Shown here piece by piece: positions 61,573-64,000 of a stretch of 64,000 bases of DNA. The position numbers and the translations under genes were made by a program. Source of the DNA: Poriferisodalis sp965204195 (GTDB taxonomy: Bacteria; Actinomycetota; Acidimicrobiia; Acidimicrobiales; Poriferisodalaceae). The stretch covers positions 3,410,001-3,474,000 of the forward strand of contig NZ_OZ241975.1 of NCBI RefSeq assembly GCF_965204195.1, read 5' to 3'. Under the pieces are notes generated by a model. That model made no database searches and was not told the origin of the DNA. It saw only the letters and a program-made list of their open reading frames with translations. Within the stretch, counting starts at the first letter, position 1; every line of letters begins with the position of its first letter.

Positions 61573-61578
61573 CTCAAG

Positions 61579-61595
61579 AGCACGGCGGTCGTGCT
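61579..61595 (+). terminator. Hairpin after sodA
   Basis: AGCACG-GCGGT-CGTGCT, a 6-bp stem just after the sodA stop; no T-run. Confidence 0.4.
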
Positions 61596-61627
61596 GCTGG
61601 CGAGCCCGATACCGAAGGCACCCCGGA

Positions 61628-61633
61628 TATGCT
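61628..61633 (+). promoter_or_regulatory. -10 box of the VapBC-like pair
   Basis: TATGCT, 7 nt before ATG 61641; predicts a leaderless message. Confidence 0.5.
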
Positions 61634-61640
61634 GGCATAC

Positions 61641-61865
61641 ATGATGCGGACCACCGTGAAGCTCCCCGTCGAACTCGACGCCCGTCTGCGGCACGAGGCC
61701 GCCCGGCGCAACATCACGATCTCGGAGTTGACGAGAGAGGCCATCGAGTGCCATCTCGCTCCGAGGCGGCGTCTGAGTGCAGCGGCAGCAGGCCGCAGCG
61801 GTCAGTCGGACATCTCTGAGCGCATCGAGGACATCCTGGCCAGCGAGGTGACGTCATCGCGCTGA
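61641..61865 (+). CDS. Ribbon-helix-helix antitoxin (VapB-like)
   Basis: 74 residues. MMRTTVKLPVELDARLRHEA, then NITISELTREAIE, is a CopG/Arc ribbon-helix-helix. The flexible tail likely blocks the toxin. ATG 61641 is set by the TATGCT box; ATG 61629 overlaps that box. The toxin gene follows in an overlapping CTGA. Confidence 0.85.
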   Translation: MMRTTVKLPVELDARLRHEAARRNITISELTREAIECHLAPRRRLSAAAAGRSGQSDISERIEDILASEVTSSR

Positions 61866-62269
61866 TCGTCGATGCGGGTCCTTTGTATGCCTATATCGAC
61901 GCAGACGATCGGCATCACGCAGCCAGCCTCGAGTTGCTCTCAGGACATCCGGGGCCGCTGATCGTTCCCACCTTGGTGATCACCGAGGTGGCCTACTTGG
62001 TGGGGACACGCTTGGGCACCACAGCCGAGGTGCGTTTCCTGGGTGATCTCGCCTCGGGTGACCTGATCACCGAACCGGTGGCTGCCAGCGATTGGCTTCG
62101 CATTGCCGAACTGGTGCATGCCTATGACGATCTGCCGCTGGGCACCGTCGATGCATCGGTCATCGTCCTGGCAGAACGCCTCGGTGTGACCACTGTGGCG
62201 ACGCTCGACCGGCGGCACTTCGGCATCGTGCGGCCGAACCACTGCGAACGGCTTGAGCTACTCCCCTGA
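61862..62269 (+). CDS. PIN-domain ribonuclease toxin (VapC-like)
   Basis: 135 residues. The PIN acidic residues are in LIVDAGPLYAYID, LVITEVAYLVGTR, and TVDASVIVLAERLG, followed by TVATLDRRHFGIVRP. VapC toxins cut tRNA or rRNA. No ATG or GTG start gives the first Asp; CTG 61862 overlaps the antitoxin TGA and supplies it, so a CTG start is likely. TTG 61883 would remove the catalytic Asp. Confidence 0.82.
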   Translation: MIVDAGPLYAYIDADDRHHAASLELLSGHPGPLIVPTLVITEVAYLVGTRLGTTAEVRFLGDLASGDLITEPVAASDWLRIAELVHAYDDLPLGTVDASVIVLAERLGVTTVATLDRRHFGIVRPNHCERLELLP

Positions 62270-62337
62270 CCAAGAGACATCGCTCATGCCACGATGTCCG
62301 TTGTTCGACGCGCGCATCGCGTCGAGTGGCGGCTGAG

Positions 62338-64000
62338 TCAGCTCGTCTTCTTCTCTCGTGGCGGAGGTGTGAGGTCGATTCGCACCCCCGCGAGCTGAGC
62401 TTGTAGATCCTCTCGGTCGAGTGCGCCACTGACTGACAGGTACTCCAAGAGTTCCTCTTGGCGGGGTTGGCCGATGGCTAGCCGGTAGGCGCCGAGCTTC
62501 TTGCGCAGCAGGGCCAGCTGCCCGACCTCACGGCTGAAGGGCAGAAGCGGGACAAGACGCTCGATTCTGGCGACGGTCGCCATGTCGCCGGGTTCTTCCG
62601 CCGGTGCAATGCCTGGGTATGCCCAGCAAGGCACCATCTCGTTGCCCTCATCCCGCCCTAGTTCGAAGAGTTTCTCCCACAAGTCCCTGATCGGAAGTGT
62701 CTCGCGCAGTGCCAGTCCACCTAGGTCGGCTGCGAGATTGCGACGCACAGCGTGGTTCTTGTAGCGATGAACACGACCCTCGCGCTGCTCAAGGTCCACA
62801 GGATTTGTCGGCAGATTCCAATGCACAACGGCGTGACACCACAAATGGAAATCGAGGCCCTCTTGACCGACTGAGGTTGAAGTCAGCACGAACGGCCAGA
62901 ACGGCGAATTGAAGGCCGTCGATACATGCTCGGCACGTACCTGGTCGCCCTGATCCGTGAGGTGAGTCCCGTACGCCACAGCGAAGCGGTGCCTCATTTT
63001 GCGTCTGGAACGAGACTCGCCGTGCCCGGAGGATTCGGATGCATACGTGAAATCGACGGTGCCGTTCTCGTGTCGGACTGGGACATCCACGTTGACGGAC
63101 GCGGTGCGGAGGCTCAATGCCTCGGCAAGCGTGGCTGCGGTGTCGCAGACAGCTGTATTCGGGCATGTCGTGTCGTGGTTCGACCCATTCGACGCCGGTT
63201 CACCCGAGCCCGGCCGTCGGGCGCATGTACGACACAGCACACCGCCCCAACCGAAGTCACCACCTGCGCCGCTGTGGCCCGTCCAGCCCAAAGCGCTACT
63301 TGCCCACTGCGTCCCAGACGATGGCGGGCCGGACGGCTGGGGGCCATGGCCTCGCCAGTCGCGCAGTAGGTGGACGTGCTCGTCGAGCAGAGCTTGCAGA
63401 TTCCCCCCTACGCAGTGGCCCACAACCTTCTGCCAGAACGGCGCGGTGGGCTTCGAAACGCGCTCTGCGTGACGTATACCCGAAAGCTCCACCAACGCCG
63501 ATGCTTCGGGCGTGTTGAAGAAATGGCGAAAGGCACCTCCGACATGGGCTGCCGCGCCCAGCGTGACGGGGTCGTCGACAGCCCGCCCCATGACAGCCCC
63601 AAGCGCACGCAACGAGCACACCCCAGGGCCACCTATGGCCACCTCAGTCAGAACATGGAGCAGATCACTGGGGAGTTCCCCCAACGGCGGATGAACCTCG
63701 TCGGACGGAGGTGCGAGCCGAGCTTCGAGACGGACCGGCTCAACTCCGTCATTGAAGAGCGCCCCTTCGGTGATGTCCGCAGGGTTCGCAAACTCGCGTT
63801 CGGCCATGCGGCCCCAGCGGTGGACCTTCAGTTCGTTCACCGCAAGATCCCACGCCCAACCAGCATGTTTGGTCAGTGCGTTGAGTTCATCCGAATCCTC
63901 TGTTCGGCGCTGGTTGCCGAAGTCATGCGAGCACGACCAGAACCACACTGCGAAGTCGTAAGGGGACATGAGCCAGTCCAGCAAGACCGGAGCTGCCCAG
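62338..64000 (-). CDS. SF2 helicase-related protein, N-terminus beyond window
   Basis: The last 554 residues of a larger protein; the frame stays open to the right edge. The helicase C-terminal motifs are visible: TSTSVGQEGLDFHLWCHAVV, then WNLPTNPVDLEQREGRVHRY (motif VI). A Cys cluster (CRTCARRP...TTCPNTAVC, around 235-265) may bind zinc. The family resembles SNF2/DEAD-type helicases of phage-defence or restriction loci, but the missing ATPase half prevents assignment. It lies next to a toxin-antitoxin pair. Confidence 0.65.
   Translation of the reverse strand, partial: WAAPVLLDWLMSPYDFAVWFWSCSHDFGNQRRTEDSDELNALTKHAGWAWDLAVNELKVHRWGRMAEREFANPADITEGALFNDGVEPVRLEARLAPPSDEVHPPLGELPSDLLHVLTEVAIGGPGVCSLRALGAVMGRAVDDPVTLGAAAHVGGAFRHFFNTPEASALVELSGIRHAERVSKPTAPFWQKVVGHCVGGNLQALLDEHVHLLRDWRGHGPQPSGPPSSGTQWASSALGWTGHSGAGGDFGWGGVLCRTCARRPGSGEPASNGSNHDTTCPNTAVCDTAATLAEALSLRTASVNVDVPVRHENGTVDFTYASESSGHGESRSRRKMRHRFAVAYGTHLTDQGDQVRAEHVSTAFNSPFWPFVLTSTSVGQEGLDFHLWCHAVVHWNLPTNPVDLEQREGRVHRYKNHAVRRNLAADLGGLALRETLPIRDLWEKLFELGRDEGNEMVPCWAYPGIAPAEEPGDMATVARIERLVPLLPFSREVGQLALLRKKLGAYRLAIGQPRQEELLEYLSVSGALDREDLQAQLAGVRIDLTPPPREKKTS

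Overview
The window is GC-rich with short intergenic gaps. Gene content and order fit an actinobacterium, most plausibly of the class Acidimicrobiia; the class is an inference, and no rRNA is present to settle it. Supporting signs are a UPF0182 (COG1615) membrane protein, an rplM-rpsI-glmM-glmS-acpS-nnrD-alr-tsaE-tsaB-rimI-tsaD-groES-groEL gene order like that of other Actinobacteria, a CIRCE operator at groES, and many genes with a TAnnnT -10 box only 6-7 nt before the start codon, which predicts leaderless mRNAs.

Layout. 1-7.2 kb is accessory DNA: a DUF433/DUF5615 toxin-antitoxin (TA) pair cut by the window edge, an orphan 'mobile mystery protein A', an Xre/RES TA pair, a Cu/Zn superoxide dismutase lipoprotein, a solute-binding lipoprotein, an internally deleted amine oxidase, a MazEF-like pair and an N-terminally eroded GNAT gene. 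At 7.19-8.46 kb an IS481-family element sits exactly in the 3' end of an initiator tRNA gene and is flanked by a 17-bp duplication that keeps the tRNA complete. 8.6-16 kb holds UPF0182, purN-purH and a cell-wall-binding/PBP4 fusion. 16-18.3 kb holds a small unknown protein, a DUF6036 nucleotidyltransferase and a T4 Rnl1-like RNA ligase.

18.3-32.5 kb mixes central metabolism (mdh, folD, a geranylgeranyl-reductase-family flavoprotein) with a catabolic island: a PaaX-type regulator with a clear palindromic operator, three Rieske oxygenase alpha subunits, a VOC protein, a flavin-dependent PPOX protein, a DUF1330 protein and a cytochrome P450. It ends with a flippase-like membrane protein and a GT4 glycosyltransferase.

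32.5-54.5 kb is one long minus-strand run of housekeeping genes read from rplM down to sucD: ribosomal proteins, amino-sugar and cell-wall precursor synthesis (glmM, a very large glmS-like gene, alr), acpS, NAD(P)HX repair, t6A tRNA modification (tsaE/B/D with rimI), chaperonins, guaA, argJ, pcrA and sucCD. Several genes in this run carry short in-frame tandem repeats, three of which can fold into hairpins. 54.6-64 kb holds a D-aminoacylase-like amidohydrolase, truA, a duplicated-M16 lipoprotein peptidase, a small Cys-pair protein, Fe/Mn superoxide dismutase, a VapBC-like TA pair and the C-terminal part of an SF2 helicase that runs off the window.

The most unusual items are the roughly 1,264-residue GlmS-like enzyme, the RNA ligase/nucleotidyltransferase neighbourhood, the hairpin-forming in-frame repeats in cell-wall genes, the IS481 insertion that preserves tRNA-fMet, and a 24-nt block shared across the start codons of two unlinked redox genes.
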